A DNA stretch of 64,000 nt from Parvularcula maris (GTDB lineage Bacteria; Pseudomonadota; Alphaproteobacteria; Caulobacterales; Parvularculaceae). Under the pieces are notes generated by a model. The model searched no databases. It was not told the origin of the DNA and was given only the letters and a program-made list of their open reading frames with translations. Positions 52,716 to 61,868 of this stretch are shown piece after piece. The stretch is taken from positions 496,001 through 560,000 of the forward strand of contig NZ_JANIBC010000001.1 in NCBI RefSeq assembly GCF_024505085.1, in the 5' to 3' direction. A program made the translations under genes and the position numbers. Position 1 is the stretch's first letter. The number at the start of each line of letters is the position of its first letter.

Positions 52716-54086
52716 ATGAGCACCAAGGTCCAAATCACCGAGACGTTTAGGGGGGAGAAAGTCCCTTTCGAGCCAGCCGATCCTAGCTCCGTGACGGTCT
52801 ATTGCTGCGGCCCCACCGTCTACTCGGCGCCGCATATCGGCAATGCGCGGGCGGGGGTGGTGGCCGACCAGATGGTGCGGCTGCTGCGCGAGGTCTATGG
52901 GGCGGAAGCAGTCACCTATGCCCGCAACCTCACCGATATCGACGACAAGATCATCAAGGCGGCGAACGAGCGCGGCGTTGGCATCGAGGTGATCACGGCG
53001 GAGGCAACCAAGGCCTATCTCGCCGACCTCGACGCGCTGGGCTGCACCAGGCCCGACCTCATGCCCCGCGCCACAGAGCATATCGCCGAGATGCAGGCAA
53101 TGGTCTCGCGGCTCCTGGCGTCGGGCCATGCCTATGAGGCGGAGGGGCACGTCCTCTTCGCGACGGACAGGTTCGAGGACTATGGCGGCCTCTCGCGCCT
53201 GGACCGGGACGCCATCATCGCCGGTGCCCGCGTTGAGGTCGCGCCGTATAAGCGCGACGCCGCCGACTTCGTCCTGTGGAAGCCCGCCAAGGAGGGCGAG
53301 CCCGGCTGGGATGCCGCCCCTGGCTGGCAGACCAAGGGCAAGGGCCGCCCAGGCTGGCACCTCGAATGCTCGGCCATGATCGAGGCGCAGCTCGGCGGGC
53401 CGATCGACCTCCACCTAGGCGGCCTCGACCTGCGCTTCCCCCACCACGAGAACGAGATCGCCCAGTCCTGCTGCGCCTCGGACATGGGCGGTGTGCCCTT
53501 GGCCCGGCACTGGATGCATAACGGCATGCTGCGCATGGGGGAGGACAAGATGTCCAAGTCCCTCGGCAACATCGTCACCCCAGGCGAGCTTCTGGCGGAC
53601 TGGCACGGCGAGGTGATCCGCATGGCGCTTCTCTCAGCCCAGTACCGCCAGCCGCTGGAGTGGTCGGAGGAGCTCTTGGCTTCGTCCAAGGCGCAGCTCG
53701 ACAAGTTCTACCGCGCGGCGGGCGATGTGGAGCCCGGAGAGGTGCCCGAAGGTGTTCTTGCGGCACTGAAGGACGACCTCAATACACCGCAGGCCTTCGC
53801 CGCGCTGCACGAGCTTCGCGAGGCGGCGCAGGGCGGCAGCGCTGAAGCCAAGGCGGCCTTGCTGGCGGGGGGGCAGCTCCTCGGCCTTCTACGCGAGACC
53901 GAGGAGGCATGGTTCAAGGGCGGCGCCTCGGACGACGACGCCCGCATCGACGCGCTCCTCTCCGAACGGGCCGAGGCAAGGAAGGCAAAGGACTTCGCTC
54001 GCGCCGATGCCATCCGCGACCAGCTCAACTCCGAAGGCATCATCTTCGAGGACGGACCCGAGGGGACGACCTGGCGGCGGGGTTGA
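52716..54086 (+). CDS. cysS: Cysteinyl-tRNA synthetase
   Basis: A 456-residue class I synthetase. The zinc-binding Cys is in VYCCGPTVYSAPHIGNARA, which also holds the HIGH-like motif HIGN. NLTDIDDKIIKAA, HLECSAM (zinc Cys), DLRFPHHENEIAQS and the KMSKS loop GEDKMSKSLGN are typical. The C-terminal DALR-type region ends RADAIRDQLNSEGIIFEDGPEG. It charges tRNA-Cys. Confidence 0.97.
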   Translation: MSTKVQITETFRGEKVPFEPADPSSVTVYCCGPTVYSAPHIGNARAGVVADQMVRLLREVYGAEAVTYARNLTDIDDKIIKAANERGVGIEVITAEATKAYLADLDALGCTRPDLMPRATEHIAEMQAMVSRLLASGHAYEAEGHVLFATDRFEDYGGLSRLDRDAIIAGARVEVAPYKRDAADFVLWKPAKEGEPGWDAAPGWQTKGKGRPGWHLECSAMIEAQLGGPIDLHLGGLDLRFPHHENEIAQSCCASDMGGVPLARHWMHNGMLRMGEDKMSKSLGNIVTPGELLADWHGEVIRMALLSAQYRQPLEWSEELLASSKAQLDKFYRAAGDVEPGEVPEGVLAALKDDLNTPQAFAALHELREAAQGGSAEAKAALLAGGQLLGLLRETEEAWFKGGASDDDARIDALLSERAEARKAKDFARADAIRDQLNSEGIIFEDGPEGTTWRRG

Positions 54087-54124
54087 GTTGGGGACGGCTG
54101 CGCCTTTGGCTCTCACAAGCGCAA

Positions 54125-54247
54125 GTGGCCCCCTCCGCCCTTCGGGCACCTCCCCCACCAGTGGGGGAGGGAAGCAGCACCAGCGTTCGCTCTCTACTTC
54201 GCTCCCCCTCCCGAGGGGGAGCTGCCGGCAGGCTGAGGGGGAGGGGG
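54125..54247. repeat. Intergenic repeat family B, copy 3
   Basis: ccccctccgcccttcgggc, hairpins ctcccccaccagtgggggag and ctccccctcccgagggggag, then gctgccggcaggctgagggg. It lies 38 bases after the cysS stop. Confidence 0.8.
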
Positions 54248-54260
54248 CAAGAGACGAAGC

Positions 54261-54407
54261 TTAGTGCTTCGCCCCCCTCAGCGGTCCGGTACTGAACCCG
54301 CTTCCCGAGCGGAAGCTGCTGCGGGTGCGTTTGGGCAGGGGGTGGAGCATCCCCGGCATGGGGGAGGGGGGCAGGGTGACGGGCACGCTGGTCGGGGTGT
54401 GGTCCAT
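54261..54407 (-). CDS. Possible small protein, 48 residues (weak)
   Basis: An ATG-to-TAA frame encoding MDHTPTSVPVTLPPSP followed by a Pro/Arg/Ser-rich tail, in the 561-base gap between cysS and the EamA gene. There is no clear ribosome site and no family is recognised. It abuts a family B repeat and may be chance. Elsewhere in this gap gcgcttttcc (54493-54502) and ggaaaagcgc (54519-54528) form a perfect 10-bp inverted repeat. Confidence 0.2.
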   Translation of the reverse strand: MDHTPTSVPVTLPPSPMPGMLHPLPKRTRSSFRSGSGFSTGPLRGAKH

Positions 54408-54647
54408 GACAGTTCTTCACCGCCGGATCCGTGAACCGGCTCAGAGCTTCGGACGAAGGGTCCGGGCGCCACGGTGCGTCATCCCGAAATGTGCGCTTTT
54501 CCACCCCGCCTTGCAAAGGGAAAAGCGCGTTTCCTGCGCGACCTTTCGCCGACCACTGTCCCGCCTCACCGTGCTTGGATGTAACATCCTCCTCCACCGT
54601 GCGAAGAGGGGGGCAGGGCTGCTGCTGCGCGAAGGGCGAGGCCGATC

Positions 54648-55517
54648 ATGTTCAGCCGTCAGGCTCTCTTCACCCTCCTGGCGCTCGTCGCCTTCGCCGC
54701 GAACTCGGTGCTGGCAAGGCTCGCTTTGGCGGACGGTTCCATCGACCCGCTGGGCTTCACCGCGCTGCGTATCGCGGCGGGCGGGCTGGTCCTCCTACCT
54801 TTTCTGCGCCGGGGCAGCGGCCCGTTGTTTCCGCGCTCGCCGGAGAAGCTGCGCGGTGCGGCGGCGCTGCTGATCTATGCAGGCGGGTTCTCCCTCGCCT
54901 ATCTCAGCCTCACCGCGGCCACCGGCGCGCTGATCCTGTTCGGGGCGGTGCAGGCGACCATGTTCGGCGCAGCCCTCATGAGGGGTGAGCGGCCGGGCCT
55001 CTTCGGCTGGCTCGGCCTGATGGTCGCCGGGGCGGGGCTGGTCTGGCTCCTGGCGCCGGGGGTGTCGGCGCCAGACCCGTTGGGCGCGGCGCTGATGACC
55101 GTCAGCGGCCTCGCCTGGGGCGGCTACACGCTACTGGGCAAGGGTGCGACCGACCCCGCCGGGACCACCGCCCGCAACTTCGCGCTGGCCAGCCTTCCGG
55201 CGCTCGTGGTTCTCGCGGTCAAGGCCAGCACGTCAGGCTTTGGCGAGTGGACGGGCGAGGGCATCGCCCTCGCGCTGCTCTCGGGAGCGCTTGCGTCCGG
55301 CGCAGGCTACCTCGTCTGGTACGCCGCGCTCAGAAGCCTCGGCACGGTCCAGGCCTCGGTCGCGCAGCTTTCCGTGCCGGTGCTCGCGGCCCTTGGCGGC
55401 GCCGCGCTGATCGCCGAGCCGATCACCCTGAAACTGACGCTGTCCTCGGCCCTAGTCCTCGGCGGTATCGGGCTGACCCTCGTCAGGGGCGAGCGGAGAG
55501 CTTCCGTTCGCGCTTGA
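54648..55517 (+). CDS. EamA/DMT-family transporter
   Basis: A 289-residue integral membrane protein with ten hydrophobic helices in two EamA repeats: FAANSVLARLALADG, LGFTALRIAAGGLVLLP, then AWGGYTLLGKGAT and GYLVWYAALRSLGTVQASVAQ. The DMT superfamily exports amino acids and other metabolites; substrate unknown. The iron-sulfur scaffold gene follows after 19 bases. Confidence 0.9.
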   Translation: MFSRQALFTLLALVAFAANSVLARLALADGSIDPLGFTALRIAAGGLVLLPFLRRGSGPLFPRSPEKLRGAAALLIYAGGFSLAYLSLTAATGALILFGAVQATMFGAALMRGERPGLFGWLGLMVAGAGLVWLLAPGVSAPDPLGAALMTVSGLAWGGYTLLGKGATDPAGTTARNFALASLPALVVLAVKASTSGFGEWTGEGIALALLSGALASGAGYLVWYAALRSLGTVQASVAQLSVPVLAALGGAALIAEPITLKLTLSSALVLGGIGLTLVRGERRASVRA

Positions 55518-55536
55518 GGCGGACTATCTGACCAGA

Positions 55537-55971
55537 ATGGACGATCTCTACACAGGCCGCCTGCTCGAAGCCGCCGGGAACCTGCCCGCCGCCTCGCGCC
55601 TCGATGCACCCTCGGGCACGGGCAGACGCAGTTCCAAGGTCTGCGGGTCCGAGGTGGAGGTGGACCTTCTCGTCGAGAACGGCGTGGTCGTGGACCATGC
55701 GCTGAGGGTGAAGGCCTGCGCTTTGGGCCAGGCATCCACGTCGCTTCTCTCCGAAACCTTGAACGGCTCGAGCGCCGATGAGCTGCGCGCGCTCCAGCCC
55801 GTCATGGAGGCCATGCTGCGCCAGGACGGCCCCCCGCCAGGGGGACGGTTCGCGCCTCTCGCCGCGCTGCAGCCGATCGAGGCCTATCCGGCCCGGCATG
55901 CTTCGACGCTATTGATTTTCGGCGCGGTGGTGGACGCCTTGGACGAGGCAGAGGCGAAGAGTGCAGCGTAA
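55537..55971 (+). CDS. Iron-sulfur cluster assembly scaffold protein (IscU/NifU-like)
   Basis: 144 residues of the IscU/NifU N-terminal fold: a first helix ending near residue 15, SKVCGSEVEVDLLVENGVV and HALRVKACALGQAS. Two of the three cluster-binding Cys of IscU are present (C36 and C61). The third, normally in an HCS-like motif, reads YPARHASTLL, with no Cys. It is thus a divergent scaffold or carrier. It lies directly before yidD, an arrangement familiar in alphaproteobacteria. Confidence 0.85.
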   Translation: MDDLYTGRLLEAAGNLPAASRLDAPSGTGRRSSKVCGSEVEVDLLVENGVVVDHALRVKACALGQASTSLLSETLNGSSADELRALQPVMEAMLRQDGPPPGGRFAPLAALQPIEAYPARHASTLLIFGAVVDALDEAEAKSAA

Positions 55972-55972
55972 G

Positions 55973-56317
55973 ATGTCCCCTCTCTCGGCATCGAAGATGC
56001 CGGTCTCTCCCCAGGGAGAGACGGAAACCTCTCCTTCGGGAGAGGTCCAAACTGCGAGGCAGTTTGGGGAGAGGGGCTTAGCAACCACCGCCGCCCGCAC
56101 GGCCATCCTCGCCTACCGCTACAGCTTCAGCCCCTTCCTCCACCTCTGCGGCGTCCGCTGCCGCCACGAGCCCACCTGCTCGGCCTACGCGCTGGAGGCC
56201 TACGCTAAGCATCCGCCGGTCAGAGCCACCGCCTTGACGGCAAAACGGGTGCTGAACTGCAGACCTGGGGGCACGTGGGGCTACGACCCAGTACCTGAGC
56301 CTGCAGCCGCACGTTGA
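55973..56317 (+). CDS. yidD: Membrane protein insertion efficiency factor YidD
   Basis: The YidD core is unmistakable: ILAYRYSFSPFLHLCG, RHEPTCSAYALEAYAKH, KRVLNCRPGGTWGYDPVP. YidD helps YidC-dependent membrane protein insertion. No ATG, GTG or TTG lies in frame between 55997 and the core, so translation must start within or before the family A repeat (GTG 55961, ATG 55973 or ATG 55997). The first 25-30 residues are therefore repeat-encoded (SPQGETETSPSGEV). Confidence 0.88.
   Translation: MSPLSASKMPVSPQGETETSPSGEVQTARQFGERGLATTAARTAILAYRYSFSPFLHLCGVRCRHEPTCSAYALEAYAKHPPVRATALTAKRVLNCRPGGTWGYDPVPEPAAAR
55976..56077. repeat. Intergenic repeat family A, copy 5, within the yidD 5' region
   Basis: ggcatcgaagatgcc, gtctctccccagggagagac, acctctccttcgggagaggt and caaactgcgaggcagtttgg are four consecutive hairpins. 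It shares the catcgaagatg and ctctcc/ggagag units with copy 4. It is read in frame into yidD. Confidence 0.75.
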
Positions 56318-56368
56318 GCTGCGCTGCCCCCTGGCATAGCTCATCGAGGAGCTTCGAGGAGAACGGAC

Positions 56369-56983
56369 ATGCATATCGACCTATCCTGCGCCTGCGGCCA
56401 GGTGACAGGACGCATCGAGAACGCCGATCCCGAGAAGGCGAGCCTCGCCACCTGCTACTGCACCGACTGCCAGGCGTTCTCCGAAGCGCTGGGCAAGGCG
56501 GACACGGCACTCAACGACAAGGGCGGCACCACCATCTACCAGACCCTGCCCTCCAGGCTGAAGCTCCTCAGCGGCCGTGACCAGCTCAAGATCATGCGGG
56601 TGACCGAGAAGCAGGCCTATCGCTGGTATGCAGGCTGCTGCGATACTCCTCTGGTCTTCACGGCCCCTACCCCGTCCGTGCCGATCCTCGGCGTCAACGT
56701 GCGCAACTTCCGCGAAGGAGCCGAAGCGGCCTACCCCCCTTTCGCCGGAGCGCTGTTCAAACAGGAGGCCTGGGGCGAGGTGGATGAGAAGAAGGCGAGC
56801 TTTCCAAAACTCGCCTTCGCCGCCCTGGCCCGCGCTTTCGGTGCCAAGCTGCGCGGCGAGAAGGGACCGCACCCTCTCTTCGGCCCGAACGGTGAGCACC
56901 CCGAGCCCAAACTCCTGACGCAGGAGGAGCGGGAGGCAGTCGACCGGCGGCTCGAAGCCAGGAAGACGCAAGCCGCGGCTTGA
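56369..56983 (+). CDS. DUF6151 / GFA-like zinc protein
   Basis: 204 residues. The N-terminal Cys set (SCACGQVTG, ATCYCTDCQAF) and later WYAGCCDTPLVFT form the zinc-site pattern of glutathione-dependent formaldehyde-activating (GFA)-like folds, best matching DUF6151. No function is established. It lies between yidD and thrS. Confidence 0.83.
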   Translation: MHIDLSCACGQVTGRIENADPEKASLATCYCTDCQAFSEALGKADTALNDKGGTTIYQTLPSRLKLLSGRDQLKIMRVTEKQAYRWYAGCCDTPLVFTAPTPSVPILGVNVRNFREGAEAAYPPFAGALFKQEAWGEVDEKKASFPKLAFAALARAFGAKLRGEKGPHPLFGPNGEHPEPKLLTQEEREAVDRRLEARKTQAAA

Positions 56984-57040
56984 CGTCAGGGAAAGCCCCG
57001 GCGCACACAGTGCCCTCCAACGACAACGAAGTTCGGTCCC

Positions 57041-58999
57041 ATGCCCACCATCACCTTGCCCGACGGCGCCGAGCGCCAGTTCGCAGAGCCCGTTTCCGGC
57101 GCGGAGCTCGCCGCCGACATCTCCAAGTCGCTGGCCAAGAAGGCCGTGGCCTGGAAGGTGGATGGCGAGCTTTACGACCTCGACCACAAGACCGAAGAGG
57201 ACGCCGCCGCCGCGATCGTCACCCGCGACGACCCCGAGGGCCTGGACCTCATCCGCCACGACGCGGCGCACCTTCTCGCCCAGGCAGTGCAGGCGCTCTA
57301 CCCCGACACCCAAGTCACCATCGGCCCGGTGATCGAGGACGGCTTCTATTACGACTTCGCCCGCGAAGAACCTTTCTCCACGGAGGATTTCGAGCGCATC
57401 GAGCGTAAGATGCAGGAGCTCGTCGATGCGGACCTTCCGACGCGGAAAGAGGTCTGGCCCCGCGCGGAAGCCATCGCCCGCTTCGAGGCGCTGGGCGAGC
57501 ACTATAAAGCCGAGCTAATCAAGGACCTGCCCGAGGACGAGGAGATTAAGGTCTACCACCACGGCGAATGGTACGATCTCTGCCGCGGGCCGCACCTTCC
57601 GTCTACGAAGCATATCGGCAAGGCGTTCAAGCTGATGAAGCTGGCCGGTGCCTATTGGCGCGGCGATCACCGCAACGCTGTGCTTCAGCGGGTCTACGGC
57701 ACGGCCTGGACGAACGAGAAAGAACTGAAGCAGTACCTCCACCGTCTGGAGGAGGCCGAGAAGCGCGACCACCGCAAGCTGGGGCGCGAGATGGACCTCT
57801 TCCACCTCCAAGAAGAGGCGCACGGCTCTGTTTTCTGGCACCCGAACGGCTATACCATGTGGCTGGAGCTCGAGGCCTATATCCGCCGTAAGCTGAGCAA
57901 ATACGGCTATGTGGAGGTCAAGACCCCGCAGCTCATCGATGCGAAGCTGTGGGAGAAGTCGGGTCACTGGGGCAAGTACTCCCAGAACATGTTCGTGGTC
58001 CCCGACGATGTTCCGGACACGGTCAGCGACGGCGCGGTCTTCGATCCCGAAGCCAAACTGATGGCCATCAAGCCCATGAACTGCCCCGCCCACGTTCAGG
58101 TCTTCAACCAGGGCATCAAGTCCTACCGAGACCTGCCCCTGCGCATGGCCGAGTTCGGCTGCTGCCACCGTAACGAGCCTCACGGGGCGCTCCACGGTAT
58201 CATGCGGGTGCGTCAGTTCACCCAGGACGACGCGCATATCTTCTGCCGCTGGGACCAGATCGCCGAGGAGACGAAGAAGTTCTGCGCCCTCGCATCCTCC
58301 GTCTACGAAGACTTAGGCTTCGAAGACGTCCGCATCGCGCTGGCGACCCGCCCCGAAATGCGTATCGGCACGGATGAAGAGTGGGACCGCATGGAGAAGG
58401 TCCTGGCCGACGCCCTGACCGAAGCGGGCCTCGAATACGAAGTGCTGGCAGGCGAGGGCGCCTTCTACGCGCCCAAGCTGGAATACCACCTCCGTGACGC
58501 CATCGGCCGGTCCTGGCAGTGCGGCACGCTGCAGCTCGACCCGCTTCTGCCCGAGCGTCTGGGTGCGTCCTATGTGGACGAGGACGGCTCGAAGAAGCGC
58601 CCCGTCATGCTGCATCGGGCGATCCTCGGCTCCATGGAGCGCTTCCTCGGCATCCTGATCGAGAACCATGCGGGCCGGATGCCGCTCTGGCTCGCGCCGA
58701 CCCAGGCTGTGGTGACGACGATCACGTCGGATGCCGACGGCTACGCTCAGGAGGTGGCCGACACCCTCGAAGCAGCGGGCCTCCGGGTGAAGGCGGATCT
58801 GCGCAACGAGAAGATCAACTACAAGGTCCGTGAGCACTCCAACGCCAAAGTTCCGGCGATCCTCGTCTGCGGCGCCCGCGAGGCGGAGGAGCGTACCGTC
58901 TCCGTCCGCCGCCTCGGTTCGAAGGAGACCCGTACGGTGAGCCTCGACGACATCAAGGCGAGCCTTCTGGAAGAAGCGACGGCGCCCGACCTGCGCTGA
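57041..58999 (+). CDS. thrS: Threonyl-tRNA synthetase
   Basis: A 652-residue class II synthetase. The TGS domain (1-60) opens [19 protein letters not shown]. The editing domain has [18 protein letters not shown] and [12 protein letters not shown]. In the catalytic core, [25 protein letters not shown] and [20 protein letters not shown] lead to TQDDAHIFC. The anticodon domain follows ([16 protein letters not shown]). It charges and proofreads tRNA-Thr. Its stop overlaps the next gene's start (TGATG). Confidence 0.97.
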   Translation: MPTITLPDGAERQFAEPVSGAELAADISKSLAKKAVAWKVDGELYDLDHKTEEDAAAAIVTRDDPEGLDLIRHDAAHLLAQAVQALYPDTQVTIGPVIEDGFYYDFAREEPFSTEDFERIERKMQELVDADLPTRKEVWPRAEAIARFEALGEHYKAELIKDLPEDEEIKVYHHGEWYDLCRGPHLPSTKHIGKAFKLMKLAGAYWRGDHRNAVLQRVYGTAWTNEKELKQYLHRLEEAEKRDHRKLGREMDLFHLQEEAHGSVFWHPNGYTMWLELEAYIRRKLSKYGYVEVKTPQLIDAKLWEKSGHWGKYSQNMFVVPDDVPDTVSDGAVFDPEAKLMAIKPMNCPAHVQVFNQGIKSYRDLPLRMAEFGCCHRNEPHGALHGIMRVRQFTQDDAHIFCRWDQIAEETKKFCALASSVYEDLGFEDVRIALATRPEMRIGTDEEWDRMEKVLADALTEAGLEYEVLAGEGAFYAPKLEYHLRDAIGRSWQCGTLQLDPLLPERLGASYVDEDGSKKRPVMLHRAILGSMERFLGILIENHAGRMPLWLAPTQAVVTTITSDADGYAQEVADTLEAAGLRVKADLRNEKINYKVREHSNAKVPAILVCGAREAEERTVSVRRLGSKETRTVSLDDIKASLLEEATAPDLR

Positions 59000-60198
59000 T
59001 GGCTGTCGCGAAGAAGGGTGCGGCGCTCATCGCGGCGGCATTGCTGCCGCTGGTTCTCGTCCTGTCGTTTCGGAACATGTGGGCGGTCTATCTGATCGCC
59101 GTCCTGCCCTGGCTGGTGGTGCATTTCAGGTCGGGCGGAGCGAGGCTGATCGAGCTGGTGACGCGCACCGCGCCGGGCCGTTTGCTGACGATCTGCCTGC
59201 TGCTGGCCACCGCTTCGCTGGCTTGGACGAGCGGGAAAGGCGGCGATGAAGCGATCGTCGAGCTCTACGTTCTGGTCTTCGTCGCGGGGATCACTCTGTC
59301 CGCAGCATCCATGCCGAGGGAGGCCAGCGGGCAGGGGGACGTCCCCAGGCTGCTCTCCATCGGTACGCTGATCGGCCTTCTCCTCCTGGCCTTCGAGGGA
59401 GCGACGGGGAGCCTGATCCGTCAGAGCCTGCCGCCGGAGCAGGAGCCGGTGCGCGACATGTCGGATACGGGCCACGGCTTTGCCCTGGCGCTGATCCTCC
59501 TCCCGCCCGCCATGCTGTGGCTTTCCGGTCGGACCCGCCTGCCATGGCCGTTCTGGGCGACGGCTCTGATAGCGGGAGCCGGGGGGGTGCTCTCGATCAT
59601 GGTCGTCAACGCGCTTGCCTTCGCGGCGGGTCTTATCACCATGCTGTGCGCCGCCGGAAGGAGACGCTGGCCGCTCGGCATGGCTGCCGCGCTCGGCGTG
59701 TTCGCGGTCCTGACGCCGCTTTTCTACCTCATGTTCTCGCCTCCGCCTGAGGTGATCGTCAGTCTCCCGATCCTCGACAGCGCAGCCCACCGGCTGCTGA
59801 TCGGCAGGACCCTGATGGACCTATGGCAGGAGGGCAATATGCTGTTCGGTGAGGGGGTGCGATCCGTCTACGCCCTGACCGAGAGCGCCGCGACCGTGAC
59901 CCTGGCGAGCGGCATGGAGGTGAAGACCGTCTCCTCCCACGCGCACAACATCTTCGTTCAGTTCCTCTACGAGTTCGGCCTGGTGGGCTACCTCCTCTTC
60001 GTTGCGGGCGGCGCCTTCGTGTTCCGTGCGATCTGGAAGGCGAAGCTCAGCAGCCGGACGGAGACGGCCATTGCCGGCCTCCTTGCCATCACCCTCGTCT
60101 ACGCGCTCAGCCATATGGACCTTTACAGCATACATGTCTGGTGCGGCATCGCCTTCAGCACCATGAGCATCATGCTTCAAGCGAGGTCCCTGCCGTGA
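58999..60198 (+). CDS. O-antigen ligase-like (Wzy/WaaL) membrane protein
   Basis: A 399-residue protein with ten to twelve hydrophobic segments. The Wzy_C-type region has a long loop around LFGEGVRSVYALTESAATV, then SSHAHNIFVQFLYEFGLVGYLLF, the conserved His-rich segment of O-antigen ligases and polymerases. It probably joins or polymerises surface polysaccharide at the periplasmic face. It is translationally linked to thrS upstream and to the glycosyltransferase downstream (GTGA overlap). Confidence 0.85.
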   Translation: MAVAKKGAALIAAALLPLVLVLSFRNMWAVYLIAVLPWLVVHFRSGGARLIELVTRTAPGRLLTICLLLATASLAWTSGKGGDEAIVELYVLVFVAGITLSAASMPREASGQGDVPRLLSIGTLIGLLLLAFEGATGSLIRQSLPPEQEPVRDMSDTGHGFALALILLPPAMLWLSGRTRLPWPFWATALIAGAGGVLSIMVVNALAFAAGLITMLCAAGRRRWPLGMAAALGVFAVLTPLFYLMFSPPPEVIVSLPILDSAAHRLLIGRTLMDLWQEGNMLFGEGVRSVYALTESAATVTLASGMEVKTVSSHAHNIFVQFLYEFGLVGYLLFVAGGAFVFRAIWKAKLSSRTETAIAGLLAITLVYALSHMDLYSIHVWCGIAFSTMSIMLQARSLP

Positions 60199-61061
60199 TC
60201 TCGGTCATCATCGTCAGCTACATGACCGGTGGGGTCCTGTTCTCCTCCATCGAGACCGCGCTCGGCCAGGACGGGGTGGGGGATGTGCTTCTCGTGGATA
60301 ACGGGAACCCCGCAATGGATGAGGAGAGGCTCGACGCCCTCGCCTCCGCCGAAGAACGTCTCACCGTCCTGCGTGGGCAGGGCAATGTCGGCTTCGCCGC
60401 GGCCTGCAATCTGGGTGCGGCCCATGCGAGGGGCCGGTACTGCCTGTTTCTCAACCCCGACGCCCTTCTGCCTGAAGGCGCCGCCGTCAAACTCGCCGAA
60501 GCCGGCGAAGGTTCGGGGGCGGAGCATTGGGTGACGGGGCCGGTTCTTCTGAACCCTGACGGCACCGAGCAGCAGGGCTCACGCCGTCAGATCCTCACGC
60601 CGTGGAACGCCTTCGTCGAGGCCACGAAGCTCTGGAAACTCGCCCCGCAGCACCCGGCCTTCCGCCGCTTCAACGATCACGAGGCGCCGCCCCTCCAGAG
60701 GAGCACGGTGGTGCCGTGCCTGTCGGGCGCCTGTTTTCTGGTTCCTCGCGGAACCTGGGACGAGCTCGGCGGCATGGACCAGCGCTTCTTCCTCCATGTG
60801 GAGGATATCGATTTCTTCTTGAGGCTGAACAAGCTTGGAGGGCTGGCCATCGCCGTGCCTGAGGTCGGGGTGGTGCACCACAAGAGCTCGAGCCAAGTGG
60901 ACCCGCTCTTCGTGGAGAAACGCAAGAAGCAGTCGATGAACCTCTACTTCGACACCCACTTCAAGGGCGTCTACCCGAAGGGGTTTTTGAGCCTGCTGCG
61001 CGGTCTCCTCTGGACCAGCTTCAGCTTCCGCAAGCTGAAGCTTCTTCTAAAGCGAGGCTAG
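60195..61061 (+). CDS. Family 2 glycosyltransferase (rhamnosyltransferase-like)
   Basis: 288 residues starting at GTG: ISVIIVSYMTGGVL is the nucleotide-sugar strand, VDNGNPAMDEE follows, and GNVGFAAACNLGAAHARGRY with FLNPDALLPEG holds the DxD-like site. QQGSRRQILTPW and FFLHVEDIDFFLRL are typical of WbbL-like rhamnosyltransferases. It probably adds a sugar to the glycan handled by the preceding ligase. It is the last gene of the thrS-ligase-transferase run. Confidence 0.9.
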   Translation: MISVIIVSYMTGGVLFSSIETALGQDGVGDVLLVDNGNPAMDEERLDALASAEERLTVLRGQGNVGFAAACNLGAAHARGRYCLFLNPDALLPEGAAVKLAEAGEGSGAEHWVTGPVLLNPDGTEQQGSRRQILTPWNAFVEATKLWKLAPQHPAFRRFNDHEAPPLQRSTVVPCLSGACFLVPRGTWDELGGMDQRFFLHVEDIDFFLRLNKLGGLAIAVPEVGVVHHKSSSQVDPLFVEKRKKQSMNLYFDTHFKGVYPKGFLSLLRGLLWTSFSFRKLKLLLKRG

Positions 61062-61075
61062 ACCGACGCGAAGCT

Positions 61076-61834
61076 TCAGCTTGGGTCCACCCAACCCCGT
61101 GGTTTGGAAGCTCCTTCTTGGAAACGTTCATAGGCTTCATAGCCACACTTCACTTTTCCAAAGTTGATTTGCTTTGGTGCAGGTTCTGGACATCGATAGA
61201 CATGAATCCGCTCGATAGGCGCATCGATTTCGGGAGCCTCTCGTATCTTACCCTGCCTATTCGCTTTAGACGGTAGCCCATTCCAAGTCTTACGAACGAT
61301 AACTACATCATGTAGTACGGGGTAAGACAATCTGTTGATGTAGGGGGGCGTATCAGCAGCATGAGTTGGCACCCTTACGTCCTGTGGTTCTCTTAGTCTA
61401 TAGATAGCACCACTATCAACATAGTTAAACCTACTACCATGACTGTAGTTGAAGTAGATACCTCCGCCCAGAACATATCGGTTGTTATGAGAAGAGAAGT
61501 AAAGATCTAAAGCATAGTCATCGTATCTTGAAAAACGGTGGTTTTGAAGTTCTTCCGCCGTGAGGTCTCGGACTTTGTAAATTTCGAGCACGATATCAGC
61601 TCGTGGAATCGATAAGAAACTGGAGCCGAACTTGATCGTGCCGCCGAAACTGTTGTCCCATTCGCCCTGTAAGTTGAGCGAGGGTATCCAAGTTTCGGTA
61701 GTGGTAGGGTCATCGCTTTCGACGTTAGCCGTGGTCGAGCAAGAGGCAGTAAAAAGAGCTGCAACAAGTACAGTTGTCAGTATACTTGCATTAAATCTAT
61801 GATATTGCACGAAGAGTGGAATGAGCTTGCTCAC
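61076..61834 (-). CDS. Predicted lipoprotein of unknown function, AT-rich
   Basis: 252 residues. The signal region ends FTASC, a lipobox (T-A-S-C). The mature protein is beta-rich and aromatic (YALDLYFSSHNNRYVLGGG, YFNYSHGSRFNYVDSGAIY) with few helices. I recognise no family. The start may be the later ATG- or GTG-type codon nearer the signal. Codon use and G+C are clearly lower than the surrounding genes, suggesting a recently acquired gene. Confidence 0.7.
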   Translation of the reverse strand: MSKLIPLFVQYHRFNASILTTVLVAALFTASCSTTANVESDDPTTTETWIPSLNLQGEWDNSFGGTIKFGSSFLSIPRADIVLEIYKVRDLTAEELQNHRFSRYDDYALDLYFSSHNNRYVLGGGIYFNYSHGSRFNYVDSGAIYRLREPQDVRVPTHAADTPPYINRLSYPVLHDVVIVRKTWNGLPSKANRQGKIREAPEIDAPIERIHVYRCPEPAPKQINFGKVKCGYEAYERFQEGASKPRGWVDPS

Positions 61835-61868
61835 TTCGGACCATTTAGTTGTTTTAGAGCGATAAGCC

